Origin: Planctomicrobium piriforme
GTDB taxonomy: Bacteria; Planctomycetota; Planctomycetia; Pirellulales; UBA1268
Direction of reading: 5' to 3'
DNA: 64,000 bases
Assembly (NCBI GenBank): GCA_945869735.1
Contig: CAMBPQ010000009.1
Coordinates: forward strand, 1-64,000
Shown here: in pieces, positions 24,973 to 34,331 of the stretch
How the letters are laid out: each line of letters begins with the position of its first letter
How positions within the stretch are numbered: position 1 is the stretch's first letter
Program-made: the position numbers and the translations under genes
The notes under the pieces: model-generated
The model's database searches: none
Seen by the model: only the letters and a program-made list of their open reading frames with translations
What the model was told of the DNA's origin: nothing

Positions 24973-26666
24973 CAGTCCATCCGATTCCGCTGGCGGTAAT
25001 ACTTGAAGCCCGGCACGAAGAAGCACGCACCGCTTACGAGTCCGAAGATAATGTGCTGGTAATCGGGCATGAGACACATGACCAGCGCCGTCGCGAAGAG
25101 CGCGGCCGCCTGCACGTAGAACGCCCCGGAAAGAATGCCGGCCTTCGCGAAAAATACCAGCCCCGCGAACAGGGCCAGCACCGGTGAGAGCTTGAGCACG
25201 GGGAGGTTCAGTAACTCCTCCATCGAGAACAGGAGTGTGCTGGCGATCATGCTCCCCGCCCAGACGTGCGCGATCTGCCGCTCGACCGCGGTTACGGGTC
25301 CGTTGCGGTGCCGCAGCGCCCAGAAGATCGGCGCCCAAAGCGCAAGCCCACCCCCCCAGAGCACGACATACGGCCAGCGGGTCACCACGCCCTGCCAAGC
25401 CAGCACATCGGTGACCATGCACAGCGCGAGGACTACCACCGAGTGCCACATCCAGAGGAGGCCCCAGTTTTCGAGCACGACCGCATGATGTGTCTCGCGG
25501 AACAGCCGGGAGACCACGTCGGCCAGGCCGCCCGTGCGGGCCGCGACCGGTTCACCCGCGAGCGCCGCCCGCAAGTCCGCCGCCAGGTCCGCCGCGGTGG
25601 CATACCTCAGATCCTGGGGCTTCTGCAGGCTCTTGATCGCGATCATCTCCAGATCGCGGTCGACGCCCGGAAAGACCGTGCGTGGCATCGGCGGGTCGGT
25701 CTCAAGCACGGCGAGGAGGGTGTCCATCGGTGTCGACGCCTGAAATGGCGGGCGGCCGCACATCGTCTGATAGAGGATCGCGCCCAGACTCCAGACGTCG
25801 CTCGCTGGGCCGACGTCGCCGCGGCTACCAGCCGCCTGCTCGGGCGACATGTAGCAGGGAGTCCCGAGAATGGCGCCGGTGTGCGTGACTGAGTCGGCGT
25901 CCTCGAGCCGCTTGGCGAGGCCGAAGTCGGAGACGAGCGGCTCTCCAGCCGCGTCGATGAGGATGTTCGACGGCTTCAAGTCCCGGTGCAGAACGCCCCG
26001 GTCGTGGGCCGCCTGCACGGCGTCGGCTACTTTCGCCAGGAGCACCGCCGTCTCCCGCGGCGGTAGCGGCCCAGCCCCGAGCCGTTTGGCGAGCGTCGTG
26101 CCCTCGATGAACCGCATACTGTAGAAGGGGAGCCCGTCGGACTCTCCGACCTCGAAGATCGGGACGATACCCGGATGATCGAGGTGGGCCGCCGCCTCGG
26201 CCTCGCTACGAAACCGGGTCAGGTCGGCGGCACTCGCCAGGTCGCGCCGCAAGAGCATCTTGATCGCGACGGTGCGACCGAGGCTCAACTGGACAGCGCG
26301 GTAGACGATGCCCATGCCACCGCGACCGATTTCCTCCACCAGTTCGTAGTCGCCGAACGCCGTCGGTAGCGGCGTGACTCCCGGCATGAATCCGCCGCGC
26401 CGGTCTGGTGCCAGGGCGGCGGACTGTGACCGTGCGGCGGCCTCGAGCATGATCGTCGATACGTCGGCGATCGCGTCGGCCACTGACATCGCCGAGAAGA
26501 GTTCCCGCAACTGTCCGGCGAGATCCGGGTGCGCAGCCGCCATTGAATCGAGCAGCTGCTGCGCCTCGGGGCCGTCGTGATCGGAGAGTTCATCCACGAG
26601 CGCCGCGAGCGCCTCCTCGCGGTCGGGAGGAAGGACCGTGTCGATAGCCCGCGTGGAGGTCGGCAT
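24972..26666 (-). CDS. Membrane-anchored Ser/Thr protein kinase
   Basis: The protein has 564 residues. The N-terminal 100 residues are helical and acidic. The eukaryotic-like kinase domain (about 106-375) has the glycine loop EEIGRGGMGIVYRA, K136 in VAIKML, the catalytic loop HRDLKPSNIL (D229), DFG (D247) and SPEQAAG for the activation segment end. Then come several hydrophobic helices (about 400-555) predicted to lie in the inner membrane. It phosphorylates Ser/Thr of unknown partners. It lies downstream of a sigma-factor gene and is coupled to the propeller gene, an arrangement common in planctomycetes; the kinase might act on the sigma factor or on an envelope target, which is inference. 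Confidence 0.93.
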   Translation of the reverse strand: MPTSTRAIDTVLPPDREEALAALVDELSDHDGPEAQQLLDSMAAAHPDLAGQLRELFSAMSVADAIADVSTIMLEAAARSQSAALAPDRRGGFMPGVTPLPTAFGDYELVEEIGRGGMGIVYRAVQLSLGRTVAIKMLLRRDLASAADLTRFRSEAEAAAHLDHPGIVPIFEVGESDGLPFYSMRFIEGTTLAKRLGAGPLPPRETAVLLAKVADAVQAAHDRGVLHRDLKPSNILIDAAGEPLVSDFGLAKRLEDADSVTHTGAILGTPCYMSPEQAAGSRGDVGPASDVWSLGAILYQTMCGRPPFQASTPMDTLLAVLETDPPMPRTVFPGVDRDLEMIAIKSLQKPQDLRYATAADLAADLRAALAGEPVAARTGGLADVVSRLFRETHHAVVLENWGLLWMWHSVVVLALCMVTDVLAWQGVVTRWPYVVLWGGGLALWAPIFWALRHRNGPVTAVERQIAHVWAGSMIASTLLFSMEELLNLPVLKLSPVLALFAGLVFFAKAGILSGAFYVQAAALFATALVMCLMPDYQHIIFGLVSGACFFVPGFKYYRQRNRMD

Positions 26667-26732
26667 GGGTTTGAAAGACCGTGAATCGAACTCGGAGGCC
26701 GGACCTCTTAGGAATGATAGACCCGAGGCGAT

Positions 26733-26750
26733 CCCGGGGAGAGCCCCGGG
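26733..26750 (-). promoter_or_regulatory. Perfect GC stem-loop between sigma-factor and kinase genes
   Basis: A 7-bp perfect inverted repeat (CCCGGGG / CCCCGGG) with an AGAG loop lies 10 bp after the sigma-factor stop and 67 bp before the kinase start. There is no T-run on the minus strand. It could reduce read-through or protect mRNA ends between the two genes. The structure is visible; the function is inferred. Confidence 0.45.
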
Positions 26751-26759
26751 CGGCCCCTT

Positions 26760-27494
26760 TTAGGTCTCCACCTCGTCACCTTCAAGCAGCACCCGAAGCC
26801 TGCGCATCGCCCGCAGGTAGCGCATTCCGGCAGCCGGCTTGGACAGCCCAATCACCTCGGCCGCCTCCGCGGTCGAGAGATGCTCGAAATGCTTGAGCAG
26901 CACAATCTGCCGGTCAGTCTCGTCGAGCAGTTCGACCGCAGACGCGAAACGCCGCTCGAGCTCGTGCCATGTCGCCGCGGCCGCGGGGGTGAGCTCCCGG
27001 TCGGCAATCTGGCCCATGAAGTCGACCTGTGAATGCCCGCCGTCACCCGGCATGATGAGCGGCACCTCGCGATCGAGACTGCGGCTGGCGGCGACACGGT
27101 GGCGACGATGCGCGTCGATGAGCCTGTCCCGGGCCATGTGCCGCAGCCAGAGGCGAAACGGCATGGTGGGATTGGCGAGATAGTCACCGAGCCGACGGTT
27201 CGCCTCGATCATCACGTCCTGCACGATGTCGCTCGCGTCAACCCGCCGTTCGATCACGCGGTCCATCCGCTGGTCGATCATCCGGCGAATCGCGGCCCGA
27301 TGCCGTTCGAGCAGACCGTTGACCGCAGCGGCGTCGCCGTCTCGGACGCGGTCGAGCAGCACCATAGTCGGCGGCGGCGAGTCGCCGGCCGGAAGATTCG
27401 GCCCGGCAGCAGTGCCACCGGGAACGGACGAGTTGGTGGGTCTGGTCACGCGGAACGTGATGCTGATGACGGGACGGGGTAATACCTGCTCCAT
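26760..27494 (-). CDS. RNA polymerase sigma-70 family (ECF-like) factor
   Basis: This sigma factor of about 244 residues has region 2 (LLERHRAAIRRMIDQRMD, DASDIVQDVMIEANRRLGDY, FRLWLRHMARDRLIDAHRRH) and region 4 (LDETDRQIVLLKHFEHLSTA, EVIGLSKPAAGMRYLRAMRR, a helix-turn-helix). The N-terminal 45 residues are variable. The linker between regions 2 and 4 is longer than in classical ECF factors (about 55 residues). ATG 27494 was chosen as the first ATG beyond non-coding-like sequence; ATG 27365 is possible. It precedes a Ser/Thr kinase gene; no anti-sigma factor is adjacent. Confidence 0.88.
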   Translation of the reverse strand: MEQVLPRPVISITFRVTRPTNSSVPGGTAAGPNLPAGDSPPPTMVLLDRVRDGDAAAVNGLLERHRAAIRRMIDQRMDRVIERRVDASDIVQDVMIEANRRLGDYLANPTMPFRLWLRHMARDRLIDAHRRHRVAASRSLDREVPLIMPGDGGHSQVDFMGQIADRELTPAAAATWHELERRFASAVELLDETDRQIVLLKHFEHLSTAEAAEVIGLSKPAAGMRYLRAMRRLRVLLEGDEVET

Positions 27495-27612
27495 CCTACC
27501 AACGTGTCGTCCGACGCGGTGGTGACGGTCATGCACGGCGTATCGCCGGGAACCGGGAACGGGGCGACGTTTTTCCAAGGCAGCGGCCCCTTTTTTTGCC
27601 CGACGCCCAATC

Positions 27613-29415
27613 GTGATCCATAATCGCGGGCGGTCAATGGAGCGACCGCTGGATGCCGCGACCACTCGCGGCCCCCCGCGAACGGATGCCCACGTGCCAC
27701 TCGTCTGCCCGCCGACGTCGCACAGTCCCTGCTGGCCCCGCGTCAGCGGGTGGATGTTTGGCTTGGTGCTGGCGACCTGCGGGATCGCGGGAGCCGCGGA
27801 TCCGACGGCGGCATGGCCGCCGATTGCTCCGGCACCGGCCGACGTGCAGCCGTCGACAGTGTATGTCCCGCACGAGGATCTGGCGTCCCGCACCACGGCG
27901 CTCGTGCACCAGGGGCGCTGGTCCGATGTCGTGAGCATCTGCGAGATGGCCGCCCGCAAGGGAACTCTCGCTCCTGCCCTCCATCAGCAATATGACCTCG
28001 CCAAACTCCACTGCGACGTCGCCCGGCGGCACGCCGAGCCCGCCTTCCGCAACCAGTTGGGCGCTCTTTCCGAGGCTGACGCCCGCCGCGTCTATGCGGA
28101 GGTGCTGTCGCGGATTGGCTCGCATCACGTCGAAATCCCCGACTACGCCCGGCTCGTTGGACGCGGGCTCAAAGCCGTCGACATCGCCCTCGACGAGCCC
28201 TCGTTCGCGGCCGCCCACGCCGCTCAGGCCACGCCCGAGCGGCGGAGCCTCTATCGAGAACAGGTTGCACGGATCGCTGCCACGCAGCCGGTATCATCCC
28301 AAGCCGAGGCGGAGTCGCTCGCGGCCTGGGTCGCACGGGCTGCTCATTCGATCCTGGGCGTTCCCTCCGCGGTGACGCTGATGGAGATGGCGGCAGCCGC
28401 CGTGGGCGGACTCGACGAATACTCCGCGTTTCTCACCAACGGCCAACTCGACGACCTCTACGCGCAGATCGAAGGCAACTTCGTGGGTCTGGGCGTGGAA
28501 CTCAAAAGCGCCTCCGATGGCCTGCTCGTCGTGCATGTCATCCCGGGAAGCCCGGCCGAGCGGTCCGGGATCCGTGCGGGCGACCATCTCGTGGGCGTCG
28601 GCAGCCGCTCGATCGGCGGGATGAGCGTCGACGAGGCCGCCCACCTGCTTCAGGGTCCGGAGGGCTCGCTGGTGACGCTCGCGATCCTGAGAGCTCCATC
28701 GCCCGCCCGCGCGGTGACGGTCCGCCGGGAGTACGTCGAAGTGCCGAGTGTCGAGCAGGCGCGAATGCTGGATGCGTCTGCCGGCATCGCCACCCTCAAA
28801 CTCACGTCGTTTCAGAAGACGACCGCCGCCGACCTGGAGGCGGCGCTTCGCAAGCTCGACGCGGCCGGCATGCGGTCGCTGGTGATCGATCTGCGTGGCA
28901 ACCCCGGCGGCCTGCTCTCGGCAGCGGTCGATGTGGCCGACCTGTTCCTCGAACGAGGGCTGGTCGTCGCGACCCGCGGCCGCAGCCCTGACGAGGACTT
29001 CAACTACTCGGCGGGCCGGCCAGGCACGTGGCGGATGCCGCTGGTGCTCCTGATCGACGGTGACTCGGCAAGTTCCAGCGAAATCTTCGCTGGCGCGATC
29101 CGTGACCACCGTCGCGGATCGATCGTCGGGTCACGGAGCTACGGCAAGGGTTCGATCCAGGGTATCTTCCCGCTGGATGCGGCGGGAGTCGGGATGCGGC
29201 TGACGACCGCGAAGTTCTTCTCGCCCCACGGCCTGCCGTATAGCGGCGTCGGGGTGGAGCCCGACGTGCCGGTCCAGACTGTGGCCCGTCCCGTCGACGG
29301 GACGTTCGTCCCCGGATCGGCCGATACCGGGTTGGCCGCCGCCACCGACGTGGCCCGCCGAATGACGCCCCGTCCAGCCACCCGTCCTTCGGGCCGCTCG
29401 ACGGCCGCCCGCTGA
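27613..29415 (+). CDS. S41-family carboxy-terminal processing peptidase (CtpA-like)
   Basis: This periplasmic serine protease of up to 600 residues carries a hydrophobic signal segment (WMFGLVLATCGIAGAA). After a helical N-terminal region of about 220 residues comes a PDZ domain (GNFVGLGVELKSASDGLLVV, GSPAERSGIRAGDHLVGVG). The protease domain follows, with the nucleophile in DSASSSEIFAGAI (Ser about 487) and the catalytic Lys in GSRSYGKGS (about 512). Family members trim C-termini of envelope proteins. The GTG at 27613 or the ATG at 27637 may be the true start; neither has a clear ribosome-binding site. It is divergent from the sigma-factor gene, with which its 5' region shares about 118 bp. 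Confidence 0.9.
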   Translation: MIHNRGRSMERPLDAATTRGPPRTDAHVPLVCPPTSHSPCWPRVSGWMFGLVLATCGIAGAADPTAAWPPIAPAPADVQPSTVYVPHEDLASRTTALVHQGRWSDVVSICEMAARKGTLAPALHQQYDLAKLHCDVARRHAEPAFRNQLGALSEADARRVYAEVLSRIGSHHVEIPDYARLVGRGLKAVDIALDEPSFAAAHAAQATPERRSLYREQVARIAATQPVSSQAEAESLAAWVARAAHSILGVPSAVTLMEMAAAAVGGLDEYSAFLTNGQLDDLYAQIEGNFVGLGVELKSASDGLLVVHVIPGSPAERSGIRAGDHLVGVGSRSIGGMSVDEAAHLLQGPEGSLVTLAILRAPSPARAVTVRREYVEVPSVEQARMLDASAGIATLKLTSFQKTTAADLEAALRKLDAAGMRSLVIDLRGNPGGLLSAAVDVADLFLERGLVVATRGRSPDEDFNYSAGRPGTWRMPLVLLIDGDSASSSEIFAGAIRDHRRGSIVGSRSYGKGSIQGIFPLDAAGVGMRLTTAKFFSPHGLPYSGVGVEPDVPVQTVARPVDGTFVPGSADTGLAAATDVARRMTPRPATRPSGRSTAAR

Positions 29416-29417
29416 TC

Positions 29418-29434
29418 AGCCCGACCCGCGGGCT
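29418..29434 (+). terminator. Possible hairpin terminator after the S41 peptidase gene
   Basis: AGCCCG / CGGGCT forms a 6-bp stem with a 5-base loop, starting 3 bp after the stop codon. There is no U-tract, so if it terminates transcription it would be an imperfect or Rho-assisted site. Confidence 0.3.
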
Positions 29435-29643
29435 GCCGCTTGAATTGGCAGTTGCCCACGGCTAGTCTGCACGAGGTTGATTGAAGGCCCGCCGCTGAAC
29501 TTCTTCTTCTGGCTGCGTCGGGTCGGACGTGATTCTCAAGACCACGTGCGTGAGCGGACGCGCGTGGACCGCGTCAGCGTTTCCCGTTTCGCCAGATTTC
29601 CGTCAGGAAACTCCCGCCTGCCAACCCCAGAAGGACTCTCCCT

Positions 29644-31818
29644 ATGACCATCGCCAGATCGAATGCCATCGCCGCCATCAACAACTATAAGCCGACCGGC
29701 CAGGCCTGGAACTTCCGCGAGACTCCGACGAGCGAAATCTTCGGCTCCAATGTCTTTAGCGAAACGGTCATGAAGGACCGGCTCCCGAAGAGTGTCTACA
29801 AGGCGATGCAGGCGACGATCAAGCAGGGCAAGCCGCTCGACTCAAGTATCGCCGACGCCGTGGCGCTCGCGATGAAGGACTGGGCGATTGAAAAGGGCGC
29901 CACGCACTACGCACATGTCTTCTATCCGCTCACCGGCATCACCGCCGAGAAGCACGACAGCTTTCTCACTCCCACCGGTGACGGCGACGCGATGGCCGAG
30001 TTCTCGGGCAAGGAACTGATCCAGGGGGAGCCCGATGCGTCAAGCTTCCCATCGGGCGGACTACGGGCCACATTCGAGGCCCGCGGCTACACCGCCTGGG
30101 ACCCGACGAGCCCGGCCTACATTCTCGACAACCCCAACGGCACCACGCTCTGCATCCCCACGGCCTTCTGCTCGTGGACAGGCGAGGCGCTCGACAAGAA
30201 GACGCCGCTCCTGCGGTCAATGCAGGCGGTCGACAAGCAGGCCCATCGCGTGCTGGCGATGTTTGGCCACAAGGACATCGGCCAGGTGACAGCCTCGTGC
30301 GGTCCGGAGCAGGAATACTTCCTGATCGACCGCAACTTCTTCTTCGCTCGCCCCGACCTGACAATGACCGGCCGCACGCTCTTCGGTGCCAAGCCGCCGA
30401 AGGGGCAGGAATTCGAGGACCAGTACTTCGGCGCGATCCCCGAGCGGGTATTGGCCTGCATGCTCGATGGGGAGCGGGAGCTCTTCAAGCTCGGCGTACC
30501 CGTCAAGACCCGGCACAACGAGGTGGCGCCCAGCCAGTACGAAATCGCGCCGCTCTATGAAAACGCCAACATCGCGACCGACCACCAGCAGACGATCATG
30601 CAGGTTCTGACGCGTGTCGCGCAGAAGTACGGCATGTCCTGCCTGCTGCACGAGAAGCCCTTCGCGGGGATCAACGGCTCGGGCAAGCACGTCAACTGGT
30701 CGATCGGCTGCAGGCTCGGCAACCTCCTGGAGCCGGGCGAGACACCACACGCCAACATGCAGTTCCTGGTGTTCTGCGCCGCGGTGATCCGTGCGGTGCA
30801 CCTGCACGCCGATCTGCTGCGGGCCGTCGTAGCGGCCAGCGGCAACGACCACCGGCTCGGTGCCAACGAGGCCCCGCCGGCGATCATCTCGATTTTCCTC
30901 GGCGAACAGCTGGCGGATGTGTTCGAGCAGATCGAGAAAGGCAAGGCGACGAGCTCCAAGTCGACTGGCACGCTGACCGTGGGCGTCGACACGCTGCCCT
31001 CGCTGCCCAAACACGCTGGCGACCGCAACCGTACGAGCCCGTTTGCCTTCACCGGCAACAAGTTCGAGTTCCGTGCCGTCGGCTCGAGCCAATCGATCGC
31101 GGGGCCACTCGTGGCCTTGAACACGATCATGGCCGAGAGCCTCGACTACGTGGCCACAGAGCTGGAAAAGGCCACCGGCGGCGATATGTCGAAGCTGGCC
31201 GGGGCTGTGGAAAAACTGCTCCAAAAAATCATCTCCGAGCACAAGGCGGTGATCTTCAATGGCAATGGCTATTCGGCGGAGTGGCACGAAGAGGCCGCCA
31301 AGCGGGGCCTACCCAACCTCAAGGCCACGCCCGAAGCTCTCGACGTGCTCGTGGCTCCAAAGAACATCGCCCTGTTCGAGAAGTACGGTGTGCTCTCCGA
31401 GCGTGAGCTCCGCAGCCGGTACGACATCTACATGGAACGCTACTGCAAAGACATCAACACCGAGGCCTTGTCGGCGTTGCAGATCGCCAAGACCATGATC
31501 CTGCCAGCCGGCTACCGCTATCAGGGTGAACTGGTCGACATCGCCACCAAGCTCAAGAGTCTGGGCCAGTCGCCGCATCTGGGCACGCTCGACAAGCTCA
31601 CGAAGCTCGTGGGCGATTTCGAAGGACGGATCGAGGCTCTGGAGAAGGTGCTGGCCCACCACGGTGCCGCCGACCTGCGGGCCGAGGTCACGCACTTCCA
31701 CGACGACGTGATCCCCGTGATGGTCGCGCTGCGGGAAACGGCCGACCAGATTGAGGTCATTCTGCCTGATGACCTCTGGCCGCTGCCGACCTACCGCGAG
31801 ATGCTGTTCATCAAGTGA
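29644..31818 (+). CDS. glnN: Type III glutamine synthetase
   Basis: The enzyme makes glutamine from glutamate, ammonia and ATP in the cytoplasm. At 724 residues it has the length of GSIII, much longer than GSI or GSII. The GSIII N-terminal region is present ([20 protein letters not shown]), as are the catalytic segments [70 protein letters not shown] and [21 protein letters not shown] long helical C-terminal domain follows. AGAAGGA precedes the ATG at about 9 bp. The stop overlaps the rsmG start. No PII gene is nearby. Confidence 0.97.
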   Translation: MTIARSNAIAAINNYKPTGQAWNFRETPTSEIFGSNVFSETVMKDRLPKSVYKAMQATIKQGKPLDSSIADAVALAMKDWAIEKGATHYAHVFYPLTGITAEKHDSFLTPTGDGDAMAEFSGKELIQGEPDASSFPSGGLRATFEARGYTAWDPTSPAYILDNPNGTTLCIPTAFCSWTGEALDKKTPLLRSMQAVDKQAHRVLAMFGHKDIGQVTASCGPEQEYFLIDRNFFFARPDLTMTGRTLFGAKPPKGQEFEDQYFGAIPERVLACMLDGERELFKLGVPVKTRHNEVAPSQYEIAPLYENANIATDHQQTIMQVLTRVAQKYGMSCLLHEKPFAGINGSGKHVNWSIGCRLGNLLEPGETPHANMQFLVFCAAVIRAVHLHADLLRAVVAASGNDHRLGANEAPPAIISIFLGEQLADVFEQIEKGKATSSKSTGTLTVGVDTLPSLPKHAGDRNRTSPFAFTGNKFEFRAVGSSQSIAGPLVALNTIMAESLDYVATELEKATGGDMSKLAGAVEKLLQKIISEHKAVIFNGNGYSAEWHEEAAKRGLPNLKATPEALDVLVAPKNIALFEKYGVLSERELRSRYDIYMERYCKDINTEALSALQIAKTMILPAGYRYQGELVDIATKLKSLGQSPHLGTLDKLTKLVGDFEGRIEALEKVLAHHGAADLRAEVTHFHDDVIPVMVALRETADQIEVILPDDLWPLPTYREMLFIK

Positions 31819-32486
31819 GTCACTCAGACCTCGTAGCATCGATCGTGGCGGAGTGCGATCGGCTCGGGCTCGCAGTGCCTCCGGAGGCCATGCCCGGGCT
31901 GGCCGCGTATGCGGCCAGCCTCTGGGCGTGGAATGAGAAGCTCAACCTCACGCGTCACACCGATGTGGAGCGGTTTGTGTCTCGCGACGTAGCCGACGCG
32001 GTGGCGATCGCCCCGCATCTTGCGCGGGGCGAACGTCTGCTCGACGTGGGCACCGGCGGTGGCACGCCCGGTGTCATCCTGGCCATGCTGCGTCCGGATC
32101 TCCGTGTCGAACTCGTCGACAGCGTCGCCAAGAAGGCCCGTGCGGTTGGGGAGATTGTTCGGGAGATCGGCTTCGACATCCCGGTCCACGAGGGATCAGC
32201 CCAGGCGCTCGTGGCCGGGCGGCCGTCGGGCCCCGAGCGATTCGACACGCTCGTGGTCCGCGCGGTGGCCCCGCTCGCGAAGCTCCTCAGCTGGTTTGAG
32301 CCGATCTGCGACGCCTTCGGACGGATGCTCGTCGTGAAGGGACCGCGCTGGGAGGAGGAGAAGACCGAGGCCGTGTTTCGTGGTCTCGTGAGGAAAGTTA
32401 CCGTCCGCCGGATCGCCTCCTGGCCGATCCCAGGCAGTGATAACGAGAGCGTGTTGCTCGAAATCGCCAAGCGTTCGAGTTCGTAG
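31815..32486 (+). CDS. rsmG: 16S rRNA (guanine-527-N7)-methyltransferase RsmG
   Basis: RsmG methylates N7 of G527 in 16S rRNA. The 223 residues show the GidB family pattern: [19 protein letters not shown], the SAM-binding [39 protein letters not shown] and [17 protein letters not shown]. The GTG start at 31815 shares GTGA with the stop of glnN, so it is translationally coupled to glutamine synthetase, an unusual pairing because rsmG commonly sits with rsmG/parAB genes. The C-terminus is complete. Confidence 0.94.
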   Translation: MSHSDLVASIVAECDRLGLAVPPEAMPGLAAYAASLWAWNEKLNLTRHTDVERFVSRDVADAVAIAPHLARGERLLDVGTGGGTPGVILAMLRPDLRVELVDSVAKKARAVGEIVREIGFDIPVHEGSAQALVAGRPSGPERFDTLVVRAVAPLAKLLSWFEPICDAFGRMLVVKGPRWEEEKTEAVFRGLVRKVTVRRIASWPIPGSDNESVLLEIAKRSSS

Positions 32487-32522
32487 CGGCCCGCGCTTCG
32501 CCGCACCGGCTTGCCGCCGTGA

Positions 32523-32562
32523 CCTCCCGTCAGGAAGCCCCAAGCGCGAGCGCGGGGAATAC
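32523..32562 (+). repeat. REP-like palindromic repeat, copy 1
   Basis: CCTCCCGTCAGGAAGCCCCA is followed by AGCGCGAGCGCGGGGAATAC. The middle forms a hairpin (CCCC...GCGC-GA-GCGC...GGGG). A second copy lies 210 bp downstream at 32733-32772. Both sit in the 305-bp gap between rsmG and the next gene, which has no supported gene of its own. Confidence 0.65.
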
Positions 32563-32732
32563 GGACGGCATCGAGACGGTGCCGGATTGGTTCGCCGGCG
32601 GAGACATGCTCGCCGCCGGGGGATTTTGCTACAGGATGCCCGCGTGGCCGACGGGGCGTCGCTTGTGAGTCGCAAAGATTCCCCGGCGTCTGCGCGTGCC
32701 ACCCCGGCTCCTCACGATCGGAAGCGGGAGTG

Positions 32733-32772
32733 GCCTCCGTCAAAAAGCCCCAACCGCAAGCGCGGGGAATAC
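32733..32772 (+). repeat. REP-like palindromic repeat, copy 2
   Basis: CCTCCGTCAAAAAGCCCCAA is followed by CCGCAAGCGCGGGGAATACT. It matches copy 1 over about 38 bases with few differences, including the CTCC-GTCA leader and the GGGGAATAC tail. It ends about 20 bp before the stop of the minus-strand hypothetical gene. Confidence 0.65.
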
Positions 32773-32791
32773 TGCCACCGCCGGACGATGG

Positions 32792-33283
32792 CTAGAGATT
32801 CATTCCGAGGTAGCCGCCGGCTGCGTCGCTGGCGGCCTGCTCGCGGGCCAGACGTTCCAAGGCTCGCGAGAGGTCGCCCGCCGCGATGTAGCGGTCAAAC
32901 TCCACCTCAACGGCATGCTTGGTCGCAAGCCTGAGCCACTCGACCGCCGGCTGCGTCAGCCAGTCGCAGGTCTCCTGATCGAGGACGATCTCGAGATCGG
33001 CACCGATCGTCCTGGAGTCGGTGTCGTCAGTGAGCAGGGTGCCCTCGAACCGAAACCGCACCCACCCCACCTCCGGATCGTTGGTAAAACGGAAGGTGCA
33101 GCCGCCGTCTGTCAGGTAATACGTGTTTCGGGTGCCGTGCCGGGCCACCGCCTGCTGCATCCTTTCGAGTCGGGCCCGATAGGTTGGTGAGGCATCGAGT
33201 GGAATATCAAGCCGCGGCACGCTCCTCAAGGGCGTGCACTCGAATGAGATCGCAACGGCAGGACGGGACGATTCATCGCTCAT
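32792..33283 (-). CDS. Conserved hypothetical protein, head-to-head with the ApbE gene
   Basis: This 163-residue soluble protein has no signal peptide. The sequence has globular character: TRNTYYLTDGGCTFRFTNDP, VGWVRFRFEGTLLTDD, and a C-terminal helical part (EFDRYIAAGDLSRALERLA). I do not recognise a domain; it reads like a planctomycete-restricted protein. The start is well supported: GAGGTG lies 5 bp before ATG 33283. That ATG is complementary to part of the start codon of the opposite-strand ApbE gene (both in CATG at 33281-33284), so its ribosome-binding site lies inside the first codons of ApbE. Confidence 0.7.
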   Translation of the reverse strand: MSDESSRPAVAISFECTPLRSVPRLDIPLDASPTYRARLERMQQAVARHGTRNTYYLTDGGCTFRFTNDPEVGWVRFRFEGTLLTDDTDSRTIGADLEIVLDQETCDWLTQPAVEWLRLATKHAVEVEFDRYIAAGDLSRALERLAREQAASDAAGGYLGMNL

Positions 33284-34325
33284 GATCACCTCAGTGTATC
33301 GCCGTCATCGGCTCACGGCACTCGCCGCCATGACCGCCATGACCGCCTGCCTGGCCGGCGGCTGCGGAGTCGACACCTACGACGGGCCAAGCGTGCGCGT
33401 GGCGGACACCCGACGCTGCATGGGCGTGCCCTGGACGATCACGGTCTGTGCGGCAGACCGGGCCGCCGGACTGGCGGCGATCGCCGCGGCCTTTTCAGAG
33501 GTGGATCGGCTGGAACGGATCTTGTCGGACTACGACCCGACGAGCGAACTAAGCAGGCTGTCCGCCACGAGCCCGTCGGCAGCACCGGTCGCTGTCAGCG
33601 ATGACCTGTGGGCCGTGCTCGTCCGCGCCGCCGAGATCACGGACGGCACCGACGGGGCCTTCGACGTCACGGTGGGCCCGCTCACCGTGCTCTGGCGGCA
33701 GTCGCGGCGGTCCGGATATCTGCCGCGGCCCGACAAACTCGCGGCGGCCAGGGCGGCGGTCGGCTCCGATGCGATCGTCCGCGACGATGCCTCGCGGGCC
33801 GTGTCCCTCTCCCGCCCTACCATGCGGCTTGACCCGGGCGGGATCGGCATGGGCTACGCAGCCGACCGCGTGCTTGAGCTGCTCGCCCGGCATGGCATCA
33901 CGTCGGCGATGGTGGACGCCTCGGGCGACGTCGCCGTCGCCGCGGCTCCACCCGGAGCAGCGGGCTGGCGCATCGCCGTCGCCGGGCTGCCCGGAGCGGG
34001 AAAAACGGCCGGCGGCACGCTCCTCCTTCAAAACGCCGCGGTCACGACATCCGGGGATGCCAATCAGGCCGTGGAGATCGACGGCCGCCGGTACAGCCAC
34101 GTCGTCGATCCCAGAACGGGGATTGGCGTGGCTGGCCCCGCTGCCGTCACCGTGATCGCCCCGGACTGCACCACCGCCGATGCCCTGGCGACGGCGGCCA
34201 ACGTCCTGGGTCCCGAAGCCGGCCCCGCCGTGATCGGACGGTTTCCCGGCTGCTCAGCCCGATTCACCTGGCGGGAGGGAGACGCCACGCGGAGCCTGAA
34301 CACGCCCGGCTGGCCGATTCCTTGA
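33282..34325 (+). CDS. apbE: ApbE-family FAD:protein FMN transferase, exported
   Basis: ApbE attaches FMN covalently to target proteins such as Nqr or Rnf subunits in the periplasm. The 347 residues start with a lipoprotein-like signal (RRHRLTALAAMTAMTACLAG, Cys following). Family motifs are present: MGVPWTITVCA, EVDRLERILSDYDPTSELSR, GAFDVTVGPLTVLW, RLDPGGIGMGYAADRVLELL, MVDASGDVA and RYSHVVDPRTGIG, the last being the metal/FAD-site signature. The start ATG shares CATG with the divergent gene. No flavinylation target gene is in view. A dispersed repeat begins 7 bp after the stop. Confidence 0.92.
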   Translation: MITSVYRRHRLTALAAMTAMTACLAGGCGVDTYDGPSVRVADTRRCMGVPWTITVCAADRAAGLAAIAAAFSEVDRLERILSDYDPTSELSRLSATSPSAAPVAVSDDLWAVLVRAAEITDGTDGAFDVTVGPLTVLWRQSRRSGYLPRPDKLAAARAAVGSDAIVRDDASRAVSLSRPTMRLDPGGIGMGYAADRVLELLARHGITSAMVDASGDVAVAAAPPGAAGWRIAVAGLPGAGKTAGGTLLLQNAAVTTSGDANQAVEIDGRRYSHVVDPRTGIGVAGPAAVTVIAPDCTTADALATAANVLGPEAGPAVIGRFPGCSARFTWREGDATRSLNTPGWPIP

Positions 34326-34331
34326 TTGCTC

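Noticed and set aside
23704-24999. Plus-strand frame of 431 codons opposite the beta-propeller gene
   Set aside because: No motifs, Arg-rich composition, and full overlap with a convincing secreted propeller protein.
27580-27600. T-run after a GC-rich segment, considered as a terminator on the plus strand
   Set aside because: No compact stem precedes the T-run and no plus-strand gene ends there; it lies in the divergent gap upstream of the S41 peptidase.
29440-29460. TGGCA...TGC near 29444, considered as a sigma-54 promoter for glnN
   Set aside because: The spacing between the two elements is too short for a -24/-12 promoter and the site is 180 bp from the gene.
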